Part shown: piece after piece, positions 45,469-55,274 of the stretch
How the letters are laid out: each line of letters begins with the position of its first letter
Position numbering within the stretch: position 1 is the first letter of the stretch
NCBI RefSeq assembly: GCF_014284275.1
Contig: NZ_JACOFU010000003.1
Coordinates: 372,001-436,000, forward strand
Direction of reading: 5' to 3'
DNA: 64,000 bases
Origin: Affinundibacterium amnicola
GTDB taxonomy: Bacteria; Pseudomonadota; Gammaproteobacteria; Burkholderiales; Burkholderiaceae_D
Made by a program: the position numbers and the translations under genes
The notes under the pieces: model-generated
Seen by the model: the letters and a program-made list of their open reading frames with translations, nothing else
What the model was told of the DNA's origin: nothing
The model's database searches: none

Positions 45469-46743
45469 ATGACTACGCAGGTAAATAGTTCAGGAAAAGC
45501 TAATTCGGTGCTGGGTGCCAGTACGCTGGCTTTCACCATCTGTTTCACAATTTGGATGATGTTTGGTGTGATCGGCATTCCGATTAAAAAGACCTTGGGG
45601 TTGAACGAAACGCAGTTTGGCTTGTTGACCGCGATGCCGGTGTTAACTGGTTCATTGATCCGTGTTCCACTTGGAATTTGGACGGACCGTTTCGGTGGGC
45701 GTATCGTTTTATTCCTGTTAATGATTAGCACCGTGATTCCGATTTATCTGATCAGCTATGCGACTGCTTATTGGCACTTTCTGGTGCTGGGTTTGTTCGT
45801 CGGTTTGGCTGGTGGTTCTTTCTCTGTCGGCACACCGTATGTTGCGCGCTGGTTTAAAAAAGACCGTCAGGGCTTAGCGATGGGTATCTTTGGTGCTGGT
45901 AACTCGGGTGCTGCAGTGAATAAATTTATTGCGCCAGCGATTATTGCTTCAGCTGGTTGGGTGATGGTCCCGAAAGTATATGCCGTGATGATGTTGGCTG
46001 CAGCACTGATTTTCTGGGCGTTTTCATCTACCGATCCTAGTCACAATGTAAAATCCACCGCGAGTTTTGGTGAGCAATTGAAGATGCTCAAAGATCCTAA
46101 AGTTTGGCGCTATTGTCAGTATTATTCCGTGGTGTTCGGTGGCTATGTTGGCCTGAGTTTGTGGATGGTGAAATATTATGTGACCGAATACGATTTTGAT
46201 ATGAAGGACGCTGCATTATTGGCTGCTTGTTTCTCTTTGCCAGGTGGTGTGTTGCGTGCTTTCGGCGGTTGGTTGTCTGATAAATACGGTGCGTATAAAG
46301 TCACTTGGTGGGTTATGTGGGTATGTTGGGTGTCGTTCTTCTTGTTGTCTTATCCTCAGACTGAATTCACGATCAAAACAGTGACAGGGCCACAGGCATT
46401 TAACATCGCATTGACGCCTATCATTTTTACTAGTTTATTATTTGTTGTCGGTATCGCGATGGCGGTCGGTAAAGCATCCGTGTTCAAATTTATCTCAGAT
46501 GAATACACCCACAATATCGGTGCGGTATCAGGCGTCGTTGGTCTGGCTGGTGGTCTTGGTGGGTTTGTATTGCCAATCATGTTTGGTGCGATGGTTGATT
46601 TGACTGGTGTGCGTAGTTCTTGCTTCATGCTCTTGTACGGCACCGTGTGCGTGTCTTTGGTGTGGATGCACTTCCAATTCCGTAAAGAGATTATGCAATC
46701 CGCGCAGACGGCCTTAAATACTACAAATACCGCTCATGCCTGA
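45469..46743 (+). CDS. nitrate/nitrite transporter, NarK family
   Basis: A major-facilitator protein of 424 residues and twelve helices. NarK-family signatures are present: LTAMPVLTGSLIRVPLGIWTDRFGGR (with the substrate-binding Arg in LIRVPLG), GLAGGSFSVGTPYVARWFKKDRQGLAMGIFGAGNSGAA (the first nitrate signature) and SDEYTHNIGAVSGVVGLAGGLGGFVLPI (the second). TTAAGGGAG precedes the ATG at 45469; the frame also runs six codons upstream. No nitrate or nitrite reductase gene is in the window, so whether it serves respiration or assimilation is open. Confidence 0.92.
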   Translation: MTTQVNSSGKANSVLGASTLAFTICFTIWMMFGVIGIPIKKTLGLNETQFGLLTAMPVLTGSLIRVPLGIWTDRFGGRIVLFLLMISTVIPIYLISYATAYWHFLVLGLFVGLAGGSFSVGTPYVARWFKKDRQGLAMGIFGAGNSGAAVNKFIAPAIIASAGWVMVPKVYAVMMLAAALIFWAFSSTDPSHNVKSTASFGEQLKMLKDPKVWRYCQYYSVVFGGYVGLSLWMVKYYVTEYDFDMKDAALLAACFSLPGGVLRAFGGWLSDKYGAYKVTWWVMWVCWVSFFLLSYPQTEFTIKTVTGPQAFNIALTPIIFTSLLFVVGIAMAVGKASVFKFISDEYTHNIGAVSGVVGLAGGLGGFVLPIMFGAMVDLTGVRSSCFMLLYGTVCVSLVWMHFQFRKEIMQSAQTALNTTNTAHA

Positions 46744-46829
46744 CATACTGAGTGTTGAAATATTGCGTAGCTCGAAAGATTGACTTCGTCGCGTCGTATC
46801 TAAAACGATTCAGTTAGTTGGTGAAAATA

Positions 46830-46870
46830 GAAATGCTCCCAGAGTTGAATAAAACTCTTGGAGCATTTTT
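46830..46870 (+). terminator. intrinsic terminator after narK
   Basis: AATGCTCCCAGAGTT pairs with AACTCTTGGAGCATT (one mismatch) around a short loop and is followed by TTTTTA. It sits between narK and the convergent efflux operon. Confidence 0.85.
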
Positions 46871-46893
46871 ATTTGTGTGATCACCTGGAAAGA

Positions 46894-48159
46894 TTAATCT
46901 AAAGCCCAAATTAAATGCGCATCTAAATGTAGACGGGCATAAGCGGCGAGTGCTTCGATTTGTGCAGTGTCGGCAGCAATCGCCGAATCTAACGCCATTT
47001 TTCGGGTGTTGAGTGCTTCTGTAATCCCCACTTCGCCAAGCCGATACGCGGTTTGCATTAGATTGGCTTGTTGTAAACTTTGCTGCTTTAGATTTTCCAG
47101 TGTCTTCCAAGTTGAGTAAGTACGTTGACTATCGGTAATTGCTTGTCTTGCCATCAGCTTTACCTTGGTTTGCACTTGCTGTAATTTCTCATTAGCGATT
47201 TGCGTCTTTGTCAGTGCTGCGCTTCGTTCACTGCTACGAGCTGCACCTGGAAATGGCATAGAAATACTAAAGCCGACGACACGCTCTTGGCCATCACGTT
47301 CACGACTTGAACGTATGCCGAAGCTTGGATCTGGCATTTTATCCTGATCGATACGCGCTGCTTGTAGACCGACGTATTCAGCCTCGGTTTGTGCCAATTC
47401 TAATTCGTGATTGTCTTCCAAAATTTTTTCTAGCCAGTGCTCGGTGCTTTTTGCATCTTGTGCATGCATATTGACCGGTTGTGGCAAACTACTTGCGCTT
47501 GGTAGCGGTAAGTCGGGGTAGTTCGCTTGCAATACTTGGGTCGCCAATTCCAATCTTTGCGCTGCTTGCTGTACTAGCGCACGCACACGTTGCAATTCGG
47601 TTTCGGCAAACAATTGTTCGAACTTTGCAGCGTCACCTGCCTTCACACGTTTTGCCGCGATGACGCTGAGTTGTTCTGCGATCTCAAGTTGTTGGTGTAA
47701 TTGTCTTTGTGTGAAATCTTCCCGTATGACTTCAAACCAATCTTTCAGTAAAGCGCGGCTGGTCTCATGCCATTGATCGGCATAACTCGCTTTTGCTATC
47801 TCAATCCCTTTATCGCCGATGGCGCGATCTTTATCCGCTTTGCCAAACCAACGTACAGGGCGTTCTAGTGCGAATTCTTGCTCACGAAAACGCTCACCTA
47901 GCTGGTCGGTGCGACGACTGATACCGACTTTGGCGGTCCATTCATAATGTCCAGCTTCTAGACGAGATTTTTGATTTCCTGCTAGATTGATTCCCATACT
48001 GCCAGCACGAAGTTGCGGCACCTTTTCAAAACTCTTTCTGACCATGGCGTCAGGCGGCAAAATGGATAGTGGATCGTCATTTGCTAGAACGGGCAGAGCC
48101 AGCAGTCCAGTCGCGACCAAGCACACACGAGCCACTGATTTTACTTTTATCTTAAACAT
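46894..48159 (-). CDS. CzcC-like outer-membrane efflux protein (TolC family)
   Basis: Outer-membrane factor of a heavy-metal RND pump. The 421-residue product has a signal peptide (MFKIKVKSVARVCLVATGLLALPVLA) and two OEP repeats rich in coiled coil: the first through ALLKDWFEVIREDFTQRQLHQQLEIAEQLSVIAAKRVKAGDAAKFEQLFAETELQRVRAL, the second with AYRLGEVGITEALNTRKMALDSAIA near the end. DPSFGIRSSRERDG and FSISMPFPGAARS are typical of CzcC. The ATG at 48159 overlaps the previous stop (TGATG) with GGGAG as ribosome site. It is the last gene of the czcB-czcA-DUF3240-czcC operon. Confidence 0.9.
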   Translation of the reverse strand: MFKIKVKSVARVCLVATGLLALPVLANDDPLSILPPDAMVRKSFEKVPQLRAGSMGINLAGNQKSRLEAGHYEWTAKVGISRRTDQLGERFREQEFALERPVRWFGKADKDRAIGDKGIEIAKASYADQWHETSRALLKDWFEVIREDFTQRQLHQQLEIAEQLSVIAAKRVKAGDAAKFEQLFAETELQRVRALVQQAAQRLELATQVLQANYPDLPLPSASSLPQPVNMHAQDAKSTEHWLEKILEDNHELELAQTEAEYVGLQAARIDQDKMPDPSFGIRSSRERDGQERVVGFSISMPFPGAARSSERSAALTKTQIANEKLQQVQTKVKLMARQAITDSQRTYSTWKTLENLKQQSLQQANLMQTAYRLGEVGITEALNTRKMALDSAIAADTAQIEALAAYARLHLDAHLIWALD

Positions 48160-48485
48160 CAAAATCTCCCGAAACTATTGACTGGCGTGACCCAATAGGC
48201 GACATCGCTATTCTTAATTTTTTCACCGAGTGCTGTGACTAATTGCATTAATTGTGTTTGTTCGCCAACTACCATGATGAGTTTGCGCTTGCTACGGCCT
48301 TGCACTTTTTCAATCGCAGTAAGGAGCGCCGCACCTTGCCCCATACCTTGTGCATCGACAATCGAAAAGCCGCTAGCCCATTGCGGATTGAGTAAAAGAA
48401 AATCACAGATTTCTTCAGTAAGACTGAGCGGAATCGCTAGAGTCAACATACTGTCCATATTATGATGTGTAGAAGTATTAGTCAT
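48159..48485 (-). CDS. DUF3240 family protein of metal-efflux operons
   Basis: A 108-residue soluble protein with the DUF3240 pattern: LTLAIPLSLTEEICDFLLLNPQWASGFSIVDAQGMGQGAALLTAIEKVQGRSKRKLIMVVGEQTQLMQLVTALGEKIKNSDVAYWVTPV. It looks like a small ferredoxin-like, PII/CutA-type fold. Such proteins sit beside CzcA-type genes in Gram-negative bacteria; the role is not known. Its ATG overlaps the end of czcA by eight bases and its stop overlaps the czcC start, so all are translationally coupled. An upstream in-frame start inside czcA was rejected. Confidence 0.85.
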   Translation of the reverse strand: MTNTSTHHNMDSMLTLAIPLSLTEEICDFLLLNPQWASGFSIVDAQGMGQGAALLTAIEKVQGRSKRKLIMVVGEQTQLMQLVTALGEKIKNSDVAYWVTPVNSFGRF

Positions 48486-51400
48486 GCTGATCACCTGCAG
48501 TTGATTCTGTGTTGGCATTGGTATTCGCTTGCACTGGTTCTGACGGCGCAATACCAAAGCGTTTAAATAAAATAGGCAACAAGATGAGTGTCAAACTCGT
48601 TGCCGATAACAAGCCACCGATGACAACAATCGCGAGTGGTCGTTGAATTTCTGAACCTGGTCCGGTTGCGAGTAATAAAGGAATTAAGCCGAATGCGGTG
48701 ATGCTGGCAGTCATCATGACAGGGCGGAAGCGGCGTAAAGCACCTTCTGATACCACCTCATCAATCGGTACACCACGCGCGACTAATTGGTTGAAATAGG
48801 TAATCATCACCAAGCCATTCAAGACCGCAATACCCATGAGTGCGATAAAGCCGACCGATGCCGGTACTGATAAATATTCGCCGGTCACTGCCAATGCAAT
48901 CACGCCACCTAACATCGCGAATGGAATGTTCACAAACACCAAGACGGATTGACGGACGGTACCGAGTGTGGCGAATAGTAAGAAGAAAATCAAAGACAGA
49001 GCAATCGGTACAACCACACCAAGACGCGCTGCCGCACGTTGCTGATTTTCAAATTGACCACCCCAAGAAAGGCGATATCCTTCCGGCAATTTGATCTGCG
49101 CAGCGACTTTGGCTTTGGCTTCATCAACAAAGCCAACCAAATCACGACCACGCACGTTGGCACGTATTACCACCACGCGTGAAGAATTCTCGCGTTCAAT
49201 TTTGACTGGCCCATCAACCATTTTCAATTCGGCAACTTGACTTAAGGCGACCGAAGTACCATCTGCGATGGGTAAGCGAATTTGTTGAAATAGATCGGCC
49301 GACATCTGCAAATACGAGCTACCGCGCAGTAATAAAGGAATGCGACGACCATCTTCAATCACGATGCCAGATTGGCGTCCTTCAACCATGGTGCGTAAAT
49401 CGTGCTGAATCTGGTCAACGCTTAAACCAAGCCGTCCAGCGGCATCTTGGTTGATATCGACCTGTAAATATTGCACGCCACTGTTTTTGATCGTTAGAAC
49501 ATCTTCGCTGCCTTGTATGCCTTCCACTGTTTTAACGACGCTGTCAGCAAGTTTCGCTAGTGTCTGGTTATTGCTGCCATAAATCTTAATCGCTAGATCG
49601 CCACGCACACCAGATAACATTTCTGAGGTGCGCATTTCGATAGGCTGTGTGAAGCTAAAATTAACGCCAGGGAATTCCGCCGTGACGGCGCGTAATTGAT
49701 CGATTAAGGCTTCTTTGCTCTTACTCTTCCATTCATCATGCGGTTTCAACACCAAGAAAGTATCGGTCTCATTCAGACCCATTGGATCAAGACCTAATTC
49801 ATCAGAACCAACGCGAGCGATCACATTCAGCACATCTGGCACGGTTTCCAAGATGCGCTTTTGAATTGCCATGTCTAATTTTGTGGATTCATCCAAATTC
49901 ACCGAAGGGAGCTTTTCAATCTGCATAATGATGTCGCCTTCATCCAAACTCGGCATAAAAGACTTGCCGATGAAAGGGAATAGGGCGGCGGTGACGATTA
50001 AAGCGACCACCGATGCTAGCATCACTTTTTTTGCGTTTTGCAGCGCTTGTGTTAGCAATCTTTTATACACTGCCTCTAGCTTACGCACTAACCATGGCGG
50101 TTCATGATGTGCTTGTCCCATCATGAATGAGGCTAATACAGGGATCACTGTGAGCGATAAAATTAAAGATGCAGCGATCGCAAAAGTAATGGTCATCGCC
50201 ACAGGTGCAAACAATTTTCCTTCTAAACCTTGTAGCGATAATAGCGGTAAGAATACGATCATGATGACCACCATACCAGCGGTTACTGGCACAGCGACCT
50301 CGCGTACGGCACGATAAATAATATGTAGTTTAGAAAAATTGGGGCGCTCTTTATCAGCGCTATGTGCCTCAATGTTTTCGACCACGACCACAGCGGCGTC
50401 TACCAACATACCAATGGCTATGGCGAGACCACCCAATGACATTAAGTTGGCGCTCAATCCAAATTGTCGCATCAATAAAAAGGTGCCGAGCGCGGCGAGT
50501 GGCAGGATGCACGCAACCACTAAGGCGGAACGCACATTCCCCAAAAATAGATAAAGCAAAATCACTACTAAGATCGTCGCTTCCGCTAATGCTTTGGTGA
50601 CGGTATTCACTGCGCGTTCGACCAAATTACCACGATCATAAAAGGGCTTGATAGTCGTACCTTGTGGCAGCGTTTTTTCTATGAGTTTGAGACGGTGGTT
50701 AACCTGTTCAACTACCTTTTGTGCATTGGCGCCACGCATTCCCAAAATCAAACCTTGAACCGCTTCACTTTTGCCATCTTTGGTAACACTGCCGTAACGA
50801 GTTAATTGACCTATCGTCACCGTGGCGACATCACCAATTCTTACCGCAACACCACCGCGTTGATCTATCGTAATCGCACGTACATCATCGATACTGCGAA
50901 TGCTTCCGTCGCTGCGTACCAGCAAGGATTCTTCGCCGCTATTCAAACGACCTGCACCATCATTGCGATTATTACTTTCGAGCGCATCTTGTAATTGTTG
51001 TAGAGATACCTTGCGCGCCGCTAAGGCAACTGGATTGGGAATGACTTCGAAGCTTTTGACTAGGCCGCCTAATGTATTGACATCGGCAACACCTGCGATA
51101 TTACGTAGCTGTGGGCGTATCGTCCAATCTAGTAAAGTGCGCTTTTCCATTAAAGACAGGGGGCCTTCGATGGTGAACATGAAGATTTCACCAAGCGGTG
51201 TCGTAATTGGTGCCAGACCGCCACTGACCGAAGCTGGTAAATCTTTCAACACACCATTTAAGCGCTCATTGACTTGCTGGCGCGCCCAATAGACGTCGGT
51301 ACCATCTTCAAAATCCAAAGTAATATCGGCCAGCGCATATTTGGATTGCGAGCGCAAAATCACTTGGTGTGGAATGCCGAGTAGTTCTTGTTCTATCGGG

Positions 51401-51600
51401 GCGACGATACGGGTTTCAACTTCTTCTGGCGTCATGCCAGGCGCCTTCATGATGAGTTTTACTTGCGTACTCGATACATCAGGAAAGGCATCAATCGGCA
51501 GATTATGAAAAGCTTGAAAGCCAGCTGCGATCAAGACCACTGTCACGACGAGAACCAATAGTCGTTGAGCTAAAGAAAAGGCGATAAGGCGCGCTAACAT
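48478..51600 (-). CDS. heavy-metal RND efflux pump, CzcA type
   Basis: The inner-membrane proton-driven pump subunit, 1,040 residues, twelve helices and two large periplasmic loops. Typical segments are NLPIDAFPDVSSTQVKLIMKAPGMTPEEVETRIVAPIEQELLGIP near the start and DPMGLNETDTFLVLKPHDEW and LLFATLGTVRQSVLVFVNIPFAMLGGV later. The TM4 motif reads LAIAIGMLVDAAVVVVENIE: the first Asp of the Zn/Co/Cd-type pumps (DFGxxVDGxVVxxEN) is Ala here, so the substrate cannot be assigned from this motif. Its start overlaps the czcB stop (TAATG). Confidence 0.92.
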   Translation of the reverse strand: MLARLIAFSLAQRLLVLVVTVVLIAAGFQAFHNLPIDAFPDVSSTQVKLIMKAPGMTPEEVETRIVAPIEQELLGIPHQVILRSQSKYALADITLDFEDGTDVYWARQQVNERLNGVLKDLPASVSGGLAPITTPLGEIFMFTIEGPLSLMEKRTLLDWTIRPQLRNIAGVADVNTLGGLVKSFEVIPNPVALAARKVSLQQLQDALESNNRNDGAGRLNSGEESLLVRSDGSIRSIDDVRAITIDQRGGVAVRIGDVATVTIGQLTRYGSVTKDGKSEAVQGLILGMRGANAQKVVEQVNHRLKLIEKTLPQGTTIKPFYDRGNLVERAVNTVTKALAEATILVVILLYLFLGNVRSALVVACILPLAALGTFLLMRQFGLSANLMSLGGLAIAIGMLVDAAVVVVENIEAHSADKERPNFSKLHIIYRAVREVAVPVTAGMVVIMIVFLPLLSLQGLEGKLFAPVAMTITFAIAASLILSLTVIPVLASFMMGQAHHEPPWLVRKLEAVYKRLLTQALQNAKKVMLASVVALIVTAALFPFIGKSFMPSLDEGDIIMQIEKLPSVNLDESTKLDMAIQKRILETVPDVLNVIARVGSDELGLDPMGLNETDTFLVLKPHDEWKSKSKEALIDQLRAVTAEFPGVNFSFTQPIEMRTSEMLSGVRGDLAIKIYGSNNQTLAKLADSVVKTVEGIQGSEDVLTIKNSGVQYLQVDINQDAAGRLGLSVDQIQHDLRTMVEGRQSGIVIEDGRRIPLLLRGSSYLQMSADLFQQIRLPIADGTSVALSQVAELKMVDGPVKIERENSSRVVVIRANVRGRDLVGFVDEAKAKVAAQIKLPEGYRLSWGGQFENQQRAAARLGVVVPIALSLIFFLLFATLGTVRQSVLVFVNIPFAMLGGVIALAVTGEYLSVPASVGFIALMGIAVLNGLVMITYFNQLVARGVPIDEVVSEGALRRFRPVMMTASITAFGLIPLLLATGPGSEIQRPLAIVVIGGLLSATSLTLILLPILFKRFGIAPSEPVQANTNANTESTAGDQHD

Positions 51601-52868
51601 TATTTCTTCTCACTTGCTGAAGCTGCATTCTGATTGCCACCCTTGTTCGCTGCTTTGGTGGCCGGAGCAGGGGCTGGCGTCGGTGCAGGTGCTTCCTCAC
51701 CTTCTGCACCTAATCCCAACCATGCACCTTTGAGTACGACTAAACCTTGCGTGGCGATTTGTGGATTGCTGCCGAAATTGCCGGTCAGCCAAATCTTATC
51801 GGGGGAGCCTGAAACGATTTTGACTTCGAGTGCCTCAAAACCGTGATTGTTTTTTACGAACACATATTGTTGATTGCCGCTACGTACCAAGGCATTTGCT
51901 GGCACACCATAACTGTTTTTGACGACTTGATGGCCAATATGGCTAGCTTCGACAAATTGGTTCAAGCGCAAGCATGAGGCTTGTTTCGCCTGATTAACTT
52001 CTTGCGCACGAATAATAATGCTTTGATTGCCCGCATCAATTTGCGGTGAAATCGCCATGACTTTAGCGTTGCCGCAGTCTTTGATTTGCAACATGTCACC
52101 GATACGAATTTGTGCTGCCTGAATTTTTGAGGCTTGGAATTCTATCCAAAATGGCGCATCGCCACTGAGTTTAGCGATCGGCATACCTGCTTCGATTCGT
52201 TGTCCAAGCTGAGCCTGCAAATCCAGCACTGTCCCTTTCGATTTGGCATAAATCGCGGTAGTCGTTACTAAACTTCGGGTTTTGAGCAATTGCTTTAAGG
52301 CCTTATCACTTAGGCCTGCCGCCTTCAAACTCTGCCGACGCTCGCTTGCTGCAACTTCCGTTTGCATCGCTTGCGCGCGGCTTTCTTGTAGTCGGCTCTG
52401 TGACACAATGCCTTCTTTAAATAAGTTCTCATCGCGATTGACTTTGTCTTGTGCCAATTGCGCTTGCGTGGCTAATTGCAAATATTCTCTTTGCATTTCC
52501 ATCAATTGTTGGCTAAAGATAGTCGCAATCGGCGTTCCTGCTTTGACTTCTTGCAAAGGATTGACGTGAATCGTTTGAATTACACCGCTCACAACAGCGC
52601 TCAGTAACTGTGTTGCGGAAGTCGCGGCGACAACCGTGCCTGATAATCGCAAACCTTTGTCAGCGAGGTTCGCATTTGCGGCTAAGCCACCGTTCGAGGC
52701 GGGTATTGCCGCTTCAATGCGAATTCCTGAGCGAGTGATTTGCTGCTGACTGATATGAATCTGAGAATTTGTTTGTGCACCACTGTTGGGCACAACACTG
52801 AAGAAACCAAGTGCACTAAGGAGTAGAAGCTTGCTAAATTGTTTTTCTTGATGAATTAAAGTAAGCAT
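51600..52868 (-). CDS. RND efflux periplasmic adaptor, CzcB type
   Basis: Membrane-fusion protein linking the RND pump and the outer-membrane factor. The 422-residue product has a signal segment (LLLLSALGFFSVVPNSGAQ), a lipoyl-like half (LSAVVSGVIQTIHVNPLQEVKAGTPIATIFSQQLMEMQREYLQLA), a coiled-coil hairpin (LAQDKVNRDENLFKEGIVSQSRLQESRAQ), the second lipoyl half (AIYAKSKGTVLDLQAQLGQRIEAGMPIAKL) and beta-barrel parts, ending in a Pro/Ala-rich tail (EEAPAPTPAPAPATKAANKGG). First gene of the operon and divergent from the regulator at 53034, with a PmrA-type box between. Confidence 0.9.
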   Translation of the reverse strand: MLTLIHQEKQFSKLLLLSALGFFSVVPNSGAQTNSQIHISQQQITRSGIRIEAAIPASNGGLAANANLADKGLRLSGTVVAATSATQLLSAVVSGVIQTIHVNPLQEVKAGTPIATIFSQQLMEMQREYLQLATQAQLAQDKVNRDENLFKEGIVSQSRLQESRAQAMQTEVAASERRQSLKAAGLSDKALKQLLKTRSLVTTTAIYAKSKGTVLDLQAQLGQRIEAGMPIAKLSGDAPFWIEFQASKIQAAQIRIGDMLQIKDCGNAKVMAISPQIDAGNQSIIIRAQEVNQAKQASCLRLNQFVEASHIGHQVVKNSYGVPANALVRSGNQQYVFVKNNHGFEALEVKIVSGSPDKIWLTGNFGSNPQIATQGLVVLKGAWLGLGAEGEEAPAPTPAPAPATKAANKGGNQNAASASEKK

Positions 52869-52913
52869 AATAGTCTCATTGAGGAAAGGATGAGGCCATT
52901 CTAGTTGTGGGTT

Positions 52914-52930
52914 CTTAAGAACTCCTTAAC
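52914..52930. promoter_or_regulatory. PmrA/QseB-type direct-repeat operator
   Basis: CTTAAG-AACTC-CTTAAC: two CTTAA half sites in the same orientation with a 5-base gap between 6-base units, the geometry of PmrA and QseB boxes. It lies 46-62 bases before the czcB start and about 104 bases before the regulator start, so one site could control both directions. Confidence 0.65.
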
Positions 52931-53033
52931 ATGTCAGGCTTACTATGCGTGAATAATCACATTTGTTGTAGTTTGTTGTAGATCGTTAAAATTAAAGTCT
53001 GTCCTTATTGGCAAAAAAATACCGAGGAAAAAG

Positions 53034-53693
53034 ATGCGTATATTGTTGGTAGAAGATGATCCCCAACTAGGGCGCGCCACTCAGCTGGGATTGGATCAAT
53101 CTGGCTATGCGGTCGATTGGGTGCAATCAGCAGAAGATGCAGAAATCTCGATCAAACTACATCACTATCAATGCTTGCTTCTTGATCTAGGATTGCCGCG
53201 ACAGGATGGGATGTCTTTGCTAAAAAAATTACGTGCCTCAGGATTTGATGAATCAATTTTGATTTTGACCGCCAGAGATCAAGTGCCTGATCGCATCATG
53301 GGTCTAGATAGTGGTGCGGATGATTTCATTGTTAAACCCTATGACTTGGATGAACTAGCTGCCAGAATCCGCTCAGTCCGGCGTCGTTTGGCAGGTCGTA
53401 GTCGTGAAGTATTGAGCCATCGAGGTGTGGAAATTGATACCGCCGCCAGACAAGTCAAATTGCATGGTGATTCGATTAGCTTGACGACGCGCGAGTTCAA
53501 TATTCTGCAGATTTTATTTGAACAAATCGGACAAATTATTAGCAAAGATCAGCTGGAGCAAGCACTGTATAGCTGGGGTGATGAAATCGAAAGTAATACC
53601 ATACAAGTGCATATCCATCATTTGCGCAAGAAGCTGGGTAAAGAATTGATTCGCACCTTGCATGCGGTGGGTTATGTGATTGATAAAGAATAA
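53034..53693 (+). CDS. OmpR-family response regulator, PmrA/QseB type
   Basis: The 219-residue product has a receiver domain with VEDDPQLGRATQLGL, Asp in CLLLDLGLPRQDGMSLL (near 51), ILTARDQVPDRIMGLDSGADDFIVKPYDLDELAARIR, and a winged helix with SLTTREFNILQILFEQIGQIISKDQLEQALYSWGDEIESNTIQVHIHHLRKKLG and GYVIDKE. The spacing and QLEQALYSWG..ESNTIQVHIHHLRKKLG segment are typical of PmrA/QseB. It starts next to the CTTAA-type box and faces the czcB-czcA-DUF3240-czcC operon, so it is the likely regulator of that pump. Confidence 0.9.
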   Translation: MRILLVEDDPQLGRATQLGLDQSGYAVDWVQSAEDAEISIKLHHYQCLLLDLGLPRQDGMSLLKKLRASGFDESILILTARDQVPDRIMGLDSGADDFIVKPYDLDELAARIRSVRRRLAGRSREVLSHRGVEIDTAARQVKLHGDSISLTTREFNILQILFEQIGQIISKDQLEQALYSWGDEIESNTIQVHIHHLRKKLGKELIRTLHAVGYVIDKE

Positions 53694-53717
53694 ATTGCGA
53701 CAGCGAGTAAAGCAAAT

Positions 53718-55109
53718 ATGGAATTGCGAAAGATTGAACTAAAGAATTTAGCGATGAAAGAAGGCGAAGGCTGGTCACTGCGTCGCTCAATTTTAGCGAT
53801 TGTCTTGGCGATCACTGTGTCGATCTGGGGCTTTAGTGGCATCGTGGTGTATATCGAAGCTGATCAAGAAAGCCAAGAATTGTTCGATCAATCGCTGGCT
53901 GAAACTGCGCATCTACTGCTGACTTTGGCGGATCATGAAGCCGAGGAACGTTTGGCTTCGACGGCTGACACTTTGACTGAGTCCAATGTCGAAAAACACA
54001 GCCAGTATTTGTTATTGCAAATTTGGGATACACAAAAACGCCTGCTGTATCGAAATAATGCAGCGCCAGAAACACCACTCACCACCGATACGACTAGCGG
54101 CTTTGGTTGGACGCAATTGAACGGACAACCGTGGCGTACTTACTCGATCTGGAATGCCCCGCATCGTTTGCAAATTCAAATTGCCGAACCTATCAGTCAC
54201 CGTAAAGATATCAGCGGACGATTCGCTTATAAATTGTTACTCTTTGCGGTCTTGGTGTTGCCGCTGATGGCGGGTGCAATCTGGTGGATGATCAATCGTT
54301 TGTTCCGCGCTTTACAACATTCTGCCGACCAAGTCAGTCAACGTACACCAAATGATTTAGAAAAAGTCGATCTGGCTGGCGCGCCGGTGGAATTGCACTC
54401 ATTGCTGACTGCCTTAAATCATTTGTTTGAACGTGTTAGTCATGCGATGGAGCAGGAACAGCGATTTACTGCCAATGCCTCGCATGAATTGCGGACGCCA
54501 CTGGCAGCGATTAAAGCGAATTTGCAAGTGATCCAACGCGCTCGTAATGATCAGGAACGCGACGAGGCCGCTGCGGGTTTGCTGATTAGTGTGGATAGGG
54601 CGACGCGTTTAGTCGGACAGCTCATGACTTTATCGAAACTCGATCCGCAAGACGCGCGTGATCCCGCATTACAGACTTATGATTTGCAGCAGTTCTTGGC
54701 GAAACAAGTGGCGGAATTTACCAGTATCGCGGAAAAAAAACAGTTACACCTACTAAGCGACTTACAAGCCGCATCCTGTTTGATGAATCCAGATACTTTG
54801 GCCATCATGCTTCGTAATTTAATCGATAATGCCGTGCGTTACACACCAGCTGGTGGTCAAATTGAACTTGCTTGCGGTAGTGTCGATGGGCGTGCTTTTT
54901 TGCGTGTGAGTGATAGTGGACCTGGTATTCCAGCTGAGATGCGAGAAAAGGTGTTTGAACGCTTCTTCCGTTTGCCAAGTGCCAGTGCTTCTGGTAGTGG
55001 TTTAGGACTATCGATCGTGAAAAGTATTGTGCGTAGTCATGATGCCCAATTAGAACTCGGTGAAGCGGCGGGACAGGGCTTGATCGTGACCGTTTGGTTA
55101 GCGTCTTAG
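53718..55109 (+). CDS. sensor histidine kinase, QseC/PmrB type
   Basis: Partner of the regulator upstream (24-base gap). Of 463 residues, the first has a membrane helix near 22-46 (SILAIVLAITVSIWGFSGIVVYI), a periplasmic region of about 120 residues with DQESQELFDQSLAETAHLLLTLADHEAE, typical of QseC, and a second helix near 173-193. HisKA: EQRFTANASHELRTPLAAIKANLQV (His near 260). ATPase: LRNLIDNAVRYTPAGG, VSDSGPGIP, SGSGLGLSIVKSIV. The start at 53718 or an internal ATG at 53754 are both possible. The periplasmic sensor has no Cys/His cluster that would reveal the metal. Confidence 0.88.
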   Translation: MELRKIELKNLAMKEGEGWSLRRSILAIVLAITVSIWGFSGIVVYIEADQESQELFDQSLAETAHLLLTLADHEAEERLASTADTLTESNVEKHSQYLLLQIWDTQKRLLYRNNAAPETPLTTDTTSGFGWTQLNGQPWRTYSIWNAPHRLQIQIAEPISHRKDISGRFAYKLLLFAVLVLPLMAGAIWWMINRLFRALQHSADQVSQRTPNDLEKVDLAGAPVELHSLLTALNHLFERVSHAMEQEQRFTANASHELRTPLAAIKANLQVIQRARNDQERDEAAAGLLISVDRATRLVGQLMTLSKLDPQDARDPALQTYDLQQFLAKQVAEFTSIAEKKQLHLLSDLQAASCLMNPDTLAIMLRNLIDNAVRYTPAGGQIELACGSVDGRAFLRVSDSGPGIPAEMREKVFERFFRLPSASASGSGLGLSIVKSIVRSHDAQLELGEAAGQGLIVTVWLAS

Positions 55110-55274
55110 TATCCAAAATTAATATTTTAATCTTCGTAAAAATGCCGACGTTTGTTGTTAATCTGGGTAATCGCATCTTTGCGTGGAACTATGATGATAC
55201 ATTCCGAATCAATATGTATTCATAATGCTTTCAACACGATTTTCTTACGTCGATATCTATTTTAGGAATATGCT

